In this document: one piece after another, positions 31,201 to 46,200 of the stretch
Position numbering within the stretch: the first letter of the stretch is position 1
How the letters are laid out: every line of letters starts with the position of its first letter
From: Heloderma charlesbogerti
Lineage: Eukaryota > Chordata > Lepidosauria > Squamata > Helodermatidae
Length of the DNA stretch: 64,000 bases
NCBI GenBank assembly: GCA_026122225.1
Contig: JANEZZ010001949.1
Location: 1,116,001-1,180,000 of the forward strand
Direction: 5' to 3'
Program-made: the position numbers and the translations under genes
Notes under the pieces: model-generated
Database searches by the model: none
Told to the model about the DNA's origin: nothing
The model's input: only the letters and a program-made list of their open reading frames with translations

Positions 31201-34200
31201 CTGCTAAAGGCCACTCCTTGATGTAGCTTTTGGTCTTTTGGTTTGCTTACCATTTTCTTCCATGCTGTTAGCACTTCTGTTTTATGATGGCGATACCCTA
31301 ATATGTGAACAAATGCTAATCAGTTGATTAACATTAAAGCTAACAGTGAATCATAAAAAAATCATTCTTTTTGCAGTTCACTCAGTTGTGTAACTTTTTT
31401 CCCTCCTAATTCTTGACAGAGATTTTGCCGCAGGGATATGTAACAAAATCAGTGAAATGATTCAAGGTATGTGGATCTTATCTAATAATGAACAAAACGT
31501 GATGAAAATGATTTTCATACTTGTTCCCATGCTTTTGAAATAGTTATTCTTTTTTTCAAAAACATTAGAACATTTTGGGTTGCTTGCTGAAACTTCAGAA
31601 GTGCCCACTGACTCTGAAGCTCAATCTGAAGAGCTGGTTGATATGAAAGGGTCGGGTTTCCTTCTGATTAGGCACAAAATATTTCTAATATTGTGTATAT
31701 GGAGGGAGGTCCTGTATTTAGAACTGGTGCTATACATTAGTAACTTAGTTTTACATTTTAAGTTATGAATTTTAAAATGTTCATGGTGTGATGTAGGGAG
31801 AGAGGTGGGAGAGGAAGGAAATGCTGAGATGGTTCATATGTCACAATGGTTTATTGTGCTTGGGATGAGCCATGGCAAGCCTTGAGTTCCTGCACTCCCA
31901 TCCCTCCTCAAGTGCAGCTGCAAGGACGAGATTGAAAGCGTTCACTTTTATTTTTGATTAACCACAGTTTGTTTGGTTTGGCTGCAGTTAATCTTAACTA
32001 TGGTTTGTTTAAAGCAAGCCGGTTTCAAACCATATGTTATAGAGCTGGCTTGTTTCAATAAACCATAGTTAAAATTAACCACACTTTTAGAGTTTGGAAG
32101 CAATGCTAAACTGCAATTAATTAAAAAAAAAAAACCTGGGGGTGGGGGGGTGCACTTCCAGTCTCCTCCTCACAGTCATGTCGGAGGAGGTACTGAGGTA
32201 CTCCTTGTCATGATAAACCAAGGTTTACTGTGATATCTAAACTGGCCCACTATCTGGCCTAGGCAGACTAGGTTTGCCTTTTCATGAGAGAGGGGTGTTT
32301 TTCTCTGTGTTTCCCCCCTTTCCTCCTGCTGAGATCTTGGGTCAAAAGGGAGAGCTTACTCCTAAGTATTACATAACTGTACATGACTATATTCCAATCC
32401 TTCTCCCATAATAGTAAACAAGAAGTCATGATTAAGCAGCCAGGTGCTGCTACACTTTTATAAAGTCACCCAGCTGCTACTTGTGAGTAAGCTTACATTT
32501 TCACTGGAGCTGCAGATATGCACACTTACTGGAGAGCAAGCCCAGTTGAACTCATTGGGCTTCTTAGTGAGCCTAGGACTGGGTTGGCGAAGTTTCAGGT
32601 CTCTGAAGAAATTAGGAAAGAGAGGCATGTGGCTATTGCTTCTTGTGAGTAAGCTTAGTGATCTCTCAGTGGCAACTAAGTAACCACAGCCTTGCCTACA
32701 ATAGTATGGCTGTACAAGTCAAGTGCCTGCAAAGAAGTCCTGCTTTACTTTCTTTGTCAAATACGTATTCTGAACTCCGTGGGACCACAGGTGGCAGGGC
32801 ATTGAACTTTAAAACCAGTCTTTTCTTTTAATTGATTGTCTGAGCCTGGCACTTAATTGTATGCTACGTATTTTTATTAATCATTATTATTATATTATAT
32901 GGCACCATCTGTATACATAGCACATTACAGAATGTCATAAGCAAAAAAAGGGGCATACAGTTCACATTTCAGCAGTGTGTGCGGAGTTGTGGGGGAGTCT
33001 GAGAGGATAAAAAAATGGAACAGCATGGTCAATTTCATGTGGCTACAGCTCTGAAATAGTAATACTATTTTAATTTGCTCCCCATTCCCTGCCCCAAATC
33101 TCTGAATTGTTACATTTGATTATTGACACATTATATGATGCAGCTGAAATGTCCCCCCTCCCCAACCCACACCAGGTTATTTGATTATGATTTACTGTGC
33201 AGATTATTTTTCCTTTCATGTACTAGGTTTAGCCACCCCTGTAGACTTGAAGCTGAAGTTGATCCCCATCCTGCAGCATATGCACCACGATGCCAGCCTA
33301 GCCTCCAGCGCTCGCCAACTACTCCAACAACTGGTGACATCCTACCCGTCCACCAAGATGGTCATTGTTACTTTGCACACCTTTACCTTGCTTGCTGCTT
33401 CCTCTCTGGTTGATATTCCCAAGCAGGTAACAGCCTCATTTTTGCTGAACATATAGGGTACCACCCAATGGTGCTCCAGTGCTACTTAGTGACATTGTGC
33501 TAGTGTAAACATATTGAGAAATACAATCATGTAGTCAAAAGTAATTTCATTTTAAACTCACAGATACAGCTCTTACTGCAGTACTTGAAGAATGACCCGA
33601 GAGAGGCTGTAAAGAGGCTTGCTATCCAAGATCTAAAGTTACTTGCAAATAAAACTCCACATACTTGGAGCAGAGAGAATATTCAGGTAGGTAAATACTA
33701 CGGGTGGTATCAACCACCCCATTTGAGTGCATAAGCCAAGCCCAGAGAACCTGCCCACATTGCACTGTGATGCAACTGTCGGATGTAGTGTGGGAGGAAC
33801 TGGGCAGCATCACATACCTGTGCTTGTTGTATTGTATGAATGCTGGGAGCTGTTTTGGGGGCTCCAGTCAAAAAGCAGGATAAGAAACAAAACAAAAACA
33901 ACATGCATTTCTGGTAGCATATCCAGTTATGGCTAAGGTTAAAGTGCTCTTCTTAATCAGCTCAAAAGGCATGGGTGACTGAGGGACAAACTGGTGGCAG
34001 GCCAGATTAGACTTAGACTGCTTAACTGGTGCCATGACTGGTTTAGGGAAGACTGGTCTGTTACACGCTTGAAAATGACCTCTGTAGTGTTTTCTCTATA
34101 TCTACCCCAGTCAGTTTGGTCAGTTTGGCTAGAATAAATCTCATGCTGGGACTAATCTCACATAGGCGGTGATAGGTGTGAGGGAGGGAGGGAGGGAGAC

Positions 34201-37200
34201 AGAAATGTGGGTGCTAGGCAAGCAAGAAGATTGAGAAATTGTGTGAAAAAGACATAAGAGGTAAGGGACCTATAGGACAGAGGGCTCAGAGGCAGGGTAG
34301 CTGAAGCAAAGGGTAGAATAAAGAGCAGTCTGACAAGTAAGCCTTTGTGGGTAAGACAGGTAAAACAGGCACGGGTCTGAGCATACAGAAGGTTAGGGCA
34401 CAACCCTATGCATGTTTAGACACAAAAAAGCCCTACAACTCCAAGCATGGCCCAGCCAGCCTGCCCCGCTGGGGAATGCGGTGTTGTAGGACTTTTTTCT
34501 GTCTAAACATGCACCAGGTTGTACCCTTAAAGTAGTAAGATATCAAGGAAAGGAAGGGCTAAGGAAAAACTGTGTCTGGGTATGGAGGACCTCATCCAGG
34601 ACCTAGGGACAGGATAGATTTGTGGTATTTTCATGAAGGGAATTTTGGAGCTGGGGGACTTCAAGCCAGGGATCTATGAGCACGGCAAGTACAAGAGCTC
34701 TAGTGTGTGTGATTTGAACTGACCAGCCAAGCCCTAGTCTTGTAAAAATTATTAAAGCATTTGTTGAGACAGATGACTTGTTGAATTGAGAATTGTTTCT
34801 GTTTTGCTGAATTCTCCTGTGGCTAGTGGTGTGAAACAAAGGTACATGTCAGCTGTGATGTTGTTTATTGTAGTTTACTTTGTTTCAGCCATGCTCAGTG
34901 ATGCATTGAAAAGTTCTAGCAAGAGGTGTTGCAATTCAGACAGATGGTGGCATTTTAAATGTCTGCTATTTTCAGGCTGAAGTCGAAGGCTGAGGAGAAA
35001 AATTAATTGGAGATGTGCCTTCTGCTGACATCTCTGTTTTGCTGTCTCTTGCTTTTGACAGTATTCTGTACTGTTAGGGGCTCCTGCTCATATTCTGCAG
35101 AACTTTTTAATGGGTCCTGATCCCATGACTGGAACTCTGTGGTGTAACTTGACTTTTGATTTTGAGTTGTGGAATGTGCTTCTAATATTTCTGATGTTCA
35201 AGCAGCATATGTAGCCCAGACTGGGCCACCCACATGCAAGAGGGAGGTAGCAGTAGGGTTCAGTGAAGTCCAAGCTTTGCAGAACTACAAAATACCTTTA
35301 GAAATCCTAAGGACGAATTCAGAACCATTCTAACGAGGATTGAGTGTACTCAGTGGCCATGGAACTATTGTGGGGCAGTGGCTGGGTGGGAAGGGGAATG
35401 GAATGGAGTATCATAGAGGAGGGCATGTGCTGATTGACTAAAACACTGAGAAGGAACATTCCACCCTGCAACATTTTATTGCAGGTCCTAGTTGTGGCCT
35501 TCCTAATACAATTTCATATGTAAACAATACATAATCCTTTTGGTAAGGAGCTTTCTCAAGTATGAATTGATTGATTTCTTTATTGGTTAAACTGGTATCC
35601 CGGACTTTCAACATAAAATGCTCTTACTGAGGTATTCAGCCCCTGGTGTAACCCCATCCCCAAGCTGTGATGTAGGGACTGCCAGACTGCAGCTCATCGA
35701 AACTTCCATGTGAACTAATCAGGAGTAGCTTGGAAGCAAATGTGGCGCTAGACCAAGGCTGCTGATGGGAGGCACAAGGGATTCCTTTGCATACAGCAGG
35801 GGTGGGGAACCTCTTTTAGCCTGAGGGCCAAATTCAATGTCAGAGAAGCTCTTGGGGGCAGCATTCTATTGTTGAGGGGGCAAAGGGGGAGTGGCCAAAG
35901 GCAAAAAGGAGTGGGACAAAAAAATACTAGTATATTTTAGCTTAAAGCTCTTACTGCCAGTAGCTAAGCCTTAGGAGAGGCATTTCAACCTCTTAGGGGG
36001 TGGGGGACTGCACAAAAGCTGGGAAACTACCAAACGATTGGTGGTTGGAAGAAAGGAGTTTGGCCAGGGAAAGGTGGTGTGGCCTTCTGGGGATCCCAGG
36101 AGGGCCAGATTTAGCCCTCAGGTCTGAGATTCACCACCCCTGCCATACAGCATCTCCAAACCCTGCATTCCACTCATTATGGCCAGGGTCTGGATCATAC
36201 CTGGTGGGTTATGGTGTGCTTTATTTGAATGTGCTGCCCAGGACTGTATATTAGCTGAAATTCAGAGCCTTATTCCCCTAAAACTGAGTCAGTATAGTCA
36301 GCCCCCATAGATCTGAAAACTGGAGGGCAGGACTTCCTAACAGGCTTTATTCCTTGTATCTCTCTCTTTCAAAATTAATTGCTAGAAGTAGTATTTCCCA
36401 TCATTTATCCACAGAGGGATCTGAGAAGATGTCATTATTTTACATACCTTTTCCTTTACCAAAGGTCCTGGTTGCTTTTTGGTAGCACCCTTTGCACCCC
36501 ACTCTATTAAGCTGTTCTGTGTTGATTAAGGGCACATTCCTATCTGGATAGTGACCTGCCTCCAAAATTGGAGGCTGCTGACTATCCTATGCAGGGTAGC
36601 TAGAGCATGGAGGGGATCCTTTCCTCTGCTCCAGCTGCCCTGCATTTTTGCCTAGACAGTTTTGCCTGTCTTGGCCCAGCTTTGGAAAGGGAAGGGGTCT
36701 GGAGACATGATAGGAAGCTGTGTAAAGCAGCATCTGCGGTCTCCTCCCCTCCCAGCCCCTGGGACTGCCCCCTTTTCCCCATCTCCACATTCTGTTTCCA
36801 ACCACAGAGACACAGCTGGCGTGGAGATAAACATGCCAGCTATGGGGGCGGGGGAGAGTGTGGTTTCTGGGAACCAAGGTCAGAGCCAGGGCAGCATCTA
36901 GTGGTCATAGAACTGTTCCCTCACAGAGTGATGTTATTGGAGTCTGACATTGAATTTTACCCCTGCCTCCCTAATGGACTGGGAAACTGTTTATAGTTCT
37001 TGTATAGATTATAGAACTATAGGTTATAATTCTTGTAACTGTTTTTAGTAGCAGCTGATTTCTAAGCACACCTGGAACAAAGCTGAAAGTTGACTTCTCA
37101 CAATAAATGATAGTGATAATAAAAAATAAAGAAAGATCAAACCAGGCTCAGTTTTATAGAATCTAAATTCCATTTTTTAGGGTGCAATCCTACACATGTT

Positions 37201-40200
37201 TAGACAGAAAAACGTCCTGAGGAATGCTGGGAGTTGTAGGACTTTTTCTTTCTAAACATGCATGGGATTGTGCCCTTAATGTCCTTATTGTGGGTATTTT
37301 TTTCAGTAACTCAGAAGTTAAATTCCCCTGTAACTGTGCCATTTGGTCACTGTGCTCAAGTTTTATTAAGGATTTATACCAGTCTGGCAAAATGCCAATA
37401 ATGTGGTTTCCTGATATAAACCATGAGGAAGTGGTGGGAAAATGTGACAGATGAGTGCAAGTCTTTATCTTTCCCTTGAGATTTAGTCTGACTGGTGAGA
37501 TTAATATCATTGTTCTGTTACCTGTTGCAAAAGAGAAAATAGCTAGTTGAGTAATTAAAAAAAAACACTATAGAGGGCACAGTCAAATTTCACTTTTAGT
37601 TTTCTTATTAATAATCCCTGGTTTTGCATGAACAGGACCCCATTTATCATTGTGTGAAAGTTCCAAACTACTTGTGGAATATTGCTTTTTCCATCTGGCG
37701 AGTCGTGACGGAACAAATGTAATTACTTTGGAGAACACTGTGCAGCGCTCAGTGGAAAGCAAATTCATTAATGATCTGTGAAACAAAAGTTCCCTTGGTT
37801 GGTGTAGTCTTATACAGTTCCATCATTTTTTTAAATGCTGATCTTCCTCCCTTGCCCTATAGTCAGGTTGTTGTAGTTAATTGCATATTATTAATTGTAC
37901 TTTAAAATGCAATATTTAAAAGTAAGGATATTATAGTCTGTGCTCTGTTCATTGTTTGCACAGGAAGATAGCAAGAGTCTGGATTTTGGCAAGGATTGGG
38001 GATTCTGAAAATCTGAGTGTTTGTTTGTTGTTGTTTTTAATGTTTTTAAACCAGAGTTTTTCCCCCCATTGGAAGTGGATTAAAAAATGTGCAGGTAAAA
38101 TCTGCTGAAATGCAGAAATTAGGGTGGATTTGTTTATGGCTTCTTTTGGGTTGTGTTGTTCTTTTTCGTAGCCTCTGTGCAGTCCCGCAAATGGGTTCTG
38201 GGCCTGTGCAGAGCTCAGTTCAGGAAACATTTATAGCTTGGCTAGAGTTTTAAGGAGTTTCTCCAACCTGGTGCCTTTCAGGTATTTTGGCCTATAACCC
38301 CCATTATCCTGAGCCAGCTGGGGAGGATGGGAGTTGTAGTCCAAAGCATCTGGATAGCGCCAGGTTGGGGAAGGCTGGGCTATGTGCACGCTCAAGAGGG
38401 CAATATTCCTGCCTTCTCACTCAGTTTTCTTTTGACCACCATTGGAAACTTCACTGCATTCACTAAAACATTAAAAACAATAATTAACAGATGGATTTCT
38501 TTGTGACTTCAGTTCCACTAACCTCCTGCTGCCCTCTTTTTCCTTTTTGCCACATCCAGCCTTTGCCAAAGCATTCTTTGAAAATCCAGAACTGCAGCCA
38601 GAATAGATTGATCAGATCTGATGCCATAAAACTTGATGCTGCACTTACTGCTGTTCCAAATGAAGTGTCCAGTGCTGCTCTCTCGAGCCTTGCCCTTCTT
38701 GACTGATTAAACTAGCCGAGGAGTTTCTACTGGGTGGGTCCTGGGTATGGTGAATACATCCTTGCAAGAGGGGGTGGTACCTGCTGTCTTGAAAGAGGCA
38801 GCGTTGTGACCACTCCTCAAGAAGTTCACTCCGGATACATGGTACTAGGCAGCTATTGCCCAGACACAAATATGCCCTTCTTGGGAAAGGTTATTGAGAG
38901 AGTTGTGGGAGGGCAATAGCAGACATTTCCTGTGGGATACCAATTACCTTGACCATTCCAGTCTGGATTCAGGCCTGATTTGGGGACTGAATCGACCTTG
39001 GTTGTCCTGATACATGACTGTTACTGGGGGAGCGGGGCTTGCTACCCTGTTGCTCTTACTGGTTCTTTCAGGGCTCTTGATACTGTTGACCATGGTATCC
39101 TCCTGGACTAACTTTATGAGATGGGTATCAGAGGCACTGTTCTTCGGTGGTTCCTGTCCTGTCTGCAGGGCCAGTCCCAGTTCGTAGTTTTGGGGGAGCT
39201 CTCATCTACCCCCTGGCATTTAGAATGTGGGGCACTATTTTGTCCCCAGTGTTATTTAATATGTATATGAAGTTGTTGGGGGTGGCCATCAAGGGATTTG
39301 GAGCGAGGTGCCATCAGTATGCTGATGATACCCAGCTCTGTTTCTCTGTAACATCTGAATCGGAGGCTGTGCAAGCCTTGGGCCCATCCCTGGATGCAGT
39401 GGTGGGTTGGATGAGGGTCAAACTGAATCTTGGCAACATACAGGCTCTGTGGGCGAGTGGTTCCCATGTCTGAGAACTGGCTCAGTTGTCTGCTCTATAG
39501 GGTTATACTCCCCTGAAGGATCAGGTGCATAGGCTGGGGGTGCTCATTGATCCAGCACTGCTCCTGAAGGCAAAGATGTCTTCAGTGGCTAGGAGTGTCT
39601 ATTACCTGCTCTGGCAGGTGAGAGAGTTACAGCCATTCCTGGAGAGGGATAGTTTGACCATTATAGTCCATACATTGGTAACCTTAAAATTAGATTACTG
39701 CAATGTGCTTTACATGTGGCTGCCCTTAAGATTGGTCTGGAAGCGGCAGTTGGTGCAGAATGCTGCAGCCAGGTTGGTAATGGGAGCAGCTTATTGCCAG
39801 CATATTACCACATACGTTAAGTGGGAGTTGCACTGGCTGCCTATATGCTGCCAGGCCAGATTTAATGTTTTGGTACTTGTTTACAAAGCCCTAAACAACT
39901 TGGGACTAGATAATTAAGAGAGCACCTGATCCTCTGCCAGCATGCTCTGTTGCTGTGCTCATCAGGATGTGGTACCCAAGATTTCAGAGGTTCGGTCCAT
40001 CATGGCTTGGAATGGGACCTTTAGTGTCATAGCCTCCACTGTCTAGAACTCCCTACTGCTACAGATCAGGCAGGTGCCAACCCTTCTGGGTTTTCCATGC
40101 TTAAGGAAAGCACACATTTTCCAACAGGCATTCCTAGGAAGGTAATCTTGTCCTCTATATGAAGTCTTGTTTTTGTACATTGCTTAGAAATGTCTTTAAT

Positions 40201-43200
40201 ATAAGCAATTCATAAATGTTGTTAATAAATAAAGCATAACCCCTTACTAATTTCAATGGCTGTAGAAGATTGCAGTTTTTGCTGTCTTTCATCACTGCTG
40301 CTAGCTAGTCAAGCCGTAATTGTTAAGGTCAAATAGATTCCTTATGCTTATTTTTGAGAGATCTGTGTCCTAAAGGATGTGTAGGCCACTTGAATATACC
40401 AGAGACAGAAAAACCTAGACCGTTGTATGACATGGAGCATTATTTTTTTCTTTTCTACCAATGTCTACGATACATTCTTTACACCAAAATATGTGTTGTT
40501 TAAGTAAGAAATATTTTGCATAGATAGGGCTAGGGGCTCTGAATGTATTTAGTCATACCTGAACCTTAAATGGTGATGCTATCTTAATGCAGTGCTTACA
40601 AGAGGTTTTATTCTGCCTCCTGCTGCAGCACAGTATTAAAGCTATCATGCTTGTCAGTAAGGTATAAGAATTTTTCATGGTGTTTAATTTTTCCTAACCG
40701 TTAGCCGTAAGTTTGCACTTGAATGACACTTGCTTTGTTAATATAAATGGACGGGACCCTTGCCATGGGGTCAGAACAAGGATTCTTATGTCTGATAGTT
40801 GACACATGTTCATCAACGATGATTGCACCTTTAAGTGATGGCTTGCATGGGTGAAAAAGCCGCTCTGGATGAGAGACAGCACAGGCAAAGCTCTCCTATC
40901 TCCTCAAGCAGGAAGCTGGCAGGTGTGGGCAGTTTGTGGCCCTCCAGATGTTTTGACCTACAACTCCCATGCCTTGTCACTGGCTACCCTGGCTAGGACT
41001 GATGGAGTTTGTAAGCCAAAACATCTGGAAGGCTCCAAGTTGCCTACTCCTGGTGTAGCAGCTAAGAGTGTGAGCTGTGAGCCAGGAAGCCCCAGTTTTA
41101 CCTGTTGGCATTAGGCTCTCAGCCATGGCTCCCCTACTTACATTATGGGAATCATATTGACCTCCTTTACCAGGTTATTGGAAGGAGCACTGAGATGTGT
41201 GTAAAGCACTTTCAATGCATAGGTGCTATATAACTGCTAAGTATTATTTAATATTACTAATAACAATGTTTTTCAATTGAGATTCTTCCCAGGCTGAACT
41301 CTGAATTGTCATGTGATGTACATGTATGTGTAAATCATCTGTGATCAACACATGTTTGAATATTTGTTATTTTTCGTATGGAAAATTGTTTCCTTGTACT
41401 AAAATTATGATTTTTCCTGGCTTGTAGGCACTATGTGAATGTGCTCTTCAGACTCCTTATGACAGCTTGAGACGAGGCATGTTATCTGTACTTTCCACAC
41501 TGTCGGGGACAATAGCCATCAGACAGTACTTCAGCATTGCTCCAGGTATGAATAGATTAGATTAGTCCAATTCTGGCATGATATCATTTTTTTTTCTTGC
41601 AAGGATTAGTATAAGTGGTGCTTTTTAGCCTTTTGAGCACTGTTAATCATGAACAGTGTATTTCCTTGGAAGACGCTGAAACATTTCACATACCGCAGAG
41701 CTGATATTAATCACGCTATAGGACCGTGATAATAACTGAAATTATGAACTGAGTATCTAGCTGAGAAATAGCTTTCACTAGAAATTTCCCCAGGGGCCAA
41801 CTGCATTTAGAAATGGCTACACAGGTAATGAAATACATTATTGGTGCCGATCAATTCCAACCAGCATTACAGCTGCCTCCCATTTTAGTATTCCCAGACC
41901 ACTCCTATGCACATGAGTGTACGTATGTTTACACCAGCCTTCCCCAACCTGGTGCCCTCCTGAGGTGTTGGGCCACAGTTCCCTGCATGCCTCAGCCTGC
42001 CCTGTAGTTCAACACAAGTGGAGGACACTGGGTTGGGGAGTGCTGGTGTGTGTATATTAGGGATGTATATCACTGGGAAATCCGGCCTTTTTGGGGCTTG
42101 CTGGATTTCCGCAGTGCCCCCAATCAGCTTGCATTTGCGAACCAAGCTGCAGGTTTCTTCCCAAAATCTGGGAACGTTTTCATTTTTAAAAAATTTAAAT
42201 AGCAATTTGAGCAAATTGCAGCTGTAAATTGCATACTTCGTGCAAATGTTTAGCGTGACGTCTGAATGGGGGTCAGACCCAACCATATTGGTTTATTAAC
42301 CATGCACAAACTACGCTCACTAACCACCTGCTGTGAGATGGTTAGCGGTGCGAACCATGGCTTAGCATGATTAGATTAGTCCAGTCTAACTTAGCATGAC
42401 ATCTGAACAGGCCCTGTAGTTAACTGAGTGCTTCCATATAGCTCAGCGGCAGGAGCAGCCGAAAACAGCCGTTACAGGAGCGGGGCTGCTGATGGCTGTT
42501 GGCAGCCATTTTTTTCCTTCTTTCTGCTCCCATTACAGAAATAACCAAAAAAATACATAAAAACAAAATGTGCAAAATTGCCATATATCACTAACGTCTG
42601 CATTTGTACATGCACAAGTGCATGTTTTAGAGATATATAAGGATAAGGTTCATTTTAGACATATACTGAGATTTTACACATATGTGCGAATGTGCATTTT
42701 ACCAATATGGAGATTTTTGCACAATTTTCCACTGTTTTTATTAATTTTTTGGCACTTTCTGTAAGGGGAGCGGAAAGAAGGAAGAAAATGGCCGCCAGCG
42801 GCCATCAGCAGCCCCATTCCTGTAATGGCTGTGTGAGCCACTGAGGCTGCTGCGATGCGTGAGGGAGCAGCTGGAGGACTGCAGGAGGGAGGGTGGTTAG
42901 AGAATAGTTAGGCTAACCACCCTGCCCCAATGGGAGTCTGAACTGGGTCACTCACTCACAACTTTCCATGTTAGCTAAGTTGCTTGTTGCTTGTACTTAC
43001 TGGCTAAGGAAGACATCCACATGCAGGACTGACTTAAACCAGTACTACAGCCACAAATGTCTTAGGATGTTAGAGTGTGGGCCACATGTAATTCCCACAT
43101 CTAGTTTAATCGGTAGGTTGATGCCTTCTGTTTTGTGTCCTGATCCAGTTCCTGTCCAGTCCCATTGGTTGCCTTTGGTGGTCCTTTTTGGTTTGAATGA

Positions 43201-46200
43201 TATCTTTATATGCTCCTCCTAGGAACATAGGAAGCTGCATTATACTGAGCGAGACCATCAGTCCATCAAGCCCAGTATTGTCAACACTGACTGGCAGCAG
43301 CTCTCCAGGGTTTCAGGCAGGATTTTTCCTAGTGCTACTTGAAGAAGCAGAGGACTGATTCCTGGGATCTTGTGCCTGCGAAGCAGCTGCTCTGCTACTG
43401 AGCTTTGGCCCTTCCCCTAAGACCTCCCCTTGGAGGTCTTCCTCCACCGACTTCAGATTAGCATTTTAACCTTGCGATAAGCCCATGGGAGAAAGCAGAC
43501 TGAGGAAATAGTGAGTTGTCCAAGGCCATCCAGCAGACTATTTTATTTCCTTATAAAATACTGATTAAATTTAGGATATATTCCAGTGGTTGGAGCTTGG
43601 ATAGATTTGGGATAGGATGGGTCTGGAGTGGCCAAAGTGGCCAAAAGATTGATTGAATGGCTTGGACAATACAGTACAGTACCAGGCAGGCACGGGTCCA
43701 CAAATGTAAAGTGGAAAAGAAAATACTGCATGAAATTTACAGCCGTGCTGTTTCGAAGTGTTCCTCTCTTTCTTATTTAGGAACAACGCCTACTACACCA
43801 AGATCATCTGATCTAATCAAACTGGCGCAGGAGTGCTGTTACCATAATAACCAGGGCACTGCAGCTCATGGAGTGCGCGTTCTGACAAATATAGCTGCTT
43901 CCTGCCAGGAAGAAGGTAATTCTAAAAAGCCATCCCAATAGAAATCACATTGGTTAATCCACTACCTGTACCTAGAAACTTCTATGTATAAGTCTGTATC
44001 AAAACCCACAATAGTTTTGAGCCAGTGCCCGTCTTTGAGGGTTATCCAAAACAACTCATGGTTTAAGGAACTGGAAGTGCCATTTTTAAATTCATGTAGA
44101 TTAAGTTGTTGAATATGTGGTGGTTGGACTGAATGGCCTTTTAGGCCCCTTCCAACCCTACTATTCTACAATTCTATGACCTCAGTGTCAACCTTGGACA
44201 AGGACAGGCAGATGGCTAGAACTCCCTTGAGTTTGTCTTCTCCTCATTCCCAGGACTCAGGTTCTCAGCAGCCAGCTGAGCAGTGGAGAATTATCCTTGG
44301 CCATTGCTGTCTCAGCACTAAATTTGGCTTCACAGACTGTGGGTGTTCCTAACCCCTCCCAGAAAACCCATAAGGCCCCCTGCCCCAATGGTATTGGGGA
44401 GAGCATCCCTGTTGTCATTGCAACCAAGAGACTTTTGCTTACCTGCTCAAGGCCAATGGAAGTGCTAAGCTATGCCTTTGTGGTCCAGCCAGGACCTTCT
44501 CTTCTGCCACACTACTTTTCTGTGGCTTTTTGGAGCTTGCCTCCACAGAGACCATATCCCCTACCCAAAGCACTCCTCCCCCTAGCCCCTGTAATTCAGG
44601 GGTCATCCCCTTACAGAATAATTACTATGTCTCCAAGTTTCAATGAGTTTAATCAGCAAGTTAATTAACTCTGTAATTGTAGATTAAAATTTGTTCGCTG
44701 ATTAATCAGAGAAGCTGAGATTGAAGGGCACCCCACTGCCTGTGTAGGCTGCTCAGGCATCCTGCTCTTCTCTCATGTGCCAATTTGATGAAAAAGAACT
44801 CTAAAGATGGCGTTGCTTTTCAGTTTGGGGCCAAATCTGACCCTCACCACTTAACTAATACAATGGCCTGCCTCCTAAAAATAAGAAACACATGCCAACT
44901 GGAGCTGACTGCATTTCAGTTGAAATCTCTGTCAATAGGTCGTTTAACTCTGGTGGGATTTCAATTTGATTTTGAAGCTGTCTTGGCAGTACTGTGTCGC
45001 TGCATGTTCTATATTCCAGATTTCCAAAGTCATGCAAACATATTGAAGAGAAATTTTTGCCCTCTTTCACTATCAAGGGTAGCATGGTAACCAGAGGGAT
45101 TCGTATTAAAACACTACGGAATAATGTGTAGATCTTTGTCCTAGATCGTTTGCCGTTGGAGCAAGATGCAGTCTGTGGCCTTGAATCCCTCCTTGTTCTT
45201 TGCAGCCAGGACAGCAGTCCCGGTACCCAAGCAAATTTAAAGGTTGTATTAACTCATTTTACCTCTTCTTGTCTGTTGATTTATGTTAGAGGAACTGCAG
45301 GTTTTAGGTGTTTTTAGTGGGGGTGCTTTGTGCTCTTTTTTGAATACTTCTGCTACTTCTCATTAAACATGGAAGTATATACCCAAGCATTACAAAACCA
45401 GAGCATTGCAAAGTCAGGACTCAAGAACTTAGCAGGTGGGACTTTGGGAGGCATCAAGGAGGATTTAACCCGTTTACTGCCATTGAGTGCTGGTCAAAGG
45501 AGAGAATGGCAAGAAACCCAAGTCTGGACTCTTAATATGCCAGAGCCGATCATTTGACAAGCTTTGCTCTCAAAAAAGTTTCCAGATGAGGCCTGTTTCC
45601 TAGTCTGAACAACAACAGGATGCTCCTCCTCTTCCCTGGCAGAGAGCTGCCTGTGCTTCACCTCACCCTACCAACATTTTGATGGTGTTTTGCCTGGCCT
45701 TTTGCCTGTGCTGCTCCTTGTCTCACCCAGTTTTTGCCTCGCTGTGCTCTTGTGAACTTACCGCCCTATATAACCAAGGAGTGAGGACTGACAGGCAAAT
45801 GGAGATAATGCCTTTATTGGACCAAGCAGAGATAAAAATACTTGACAAGCGGACATATTGTTCGCCTGGCTTAGGTGTTCAGTGCAATGATAAGAAGTAA
45901 TGTTACAGGTTTTGGCTGTATATAACCTGAGTCTGGCCCGTGGAAAAATGGAACTGTTGGAGGACTGGAGCAGAGATGAGACTTATAGTGCTATCCTGTG
46001 CATGTGTACTCAGAACTATGTTTTGCTGAGTCTAGTGGGATTGACTTCCAAGTATGCATAGGGTTGCAGCTTTAGACTTCTTTATTAGACACCTTTTTAA
46101 AAGGAAATTGGTTCTCAGTAAATCTATTTAAGATTGCATTATAAGATTTATTCAGTGGTCCAGTTTGGATGTAATCGTTTAGCATTGCAGGCTTGTACTC

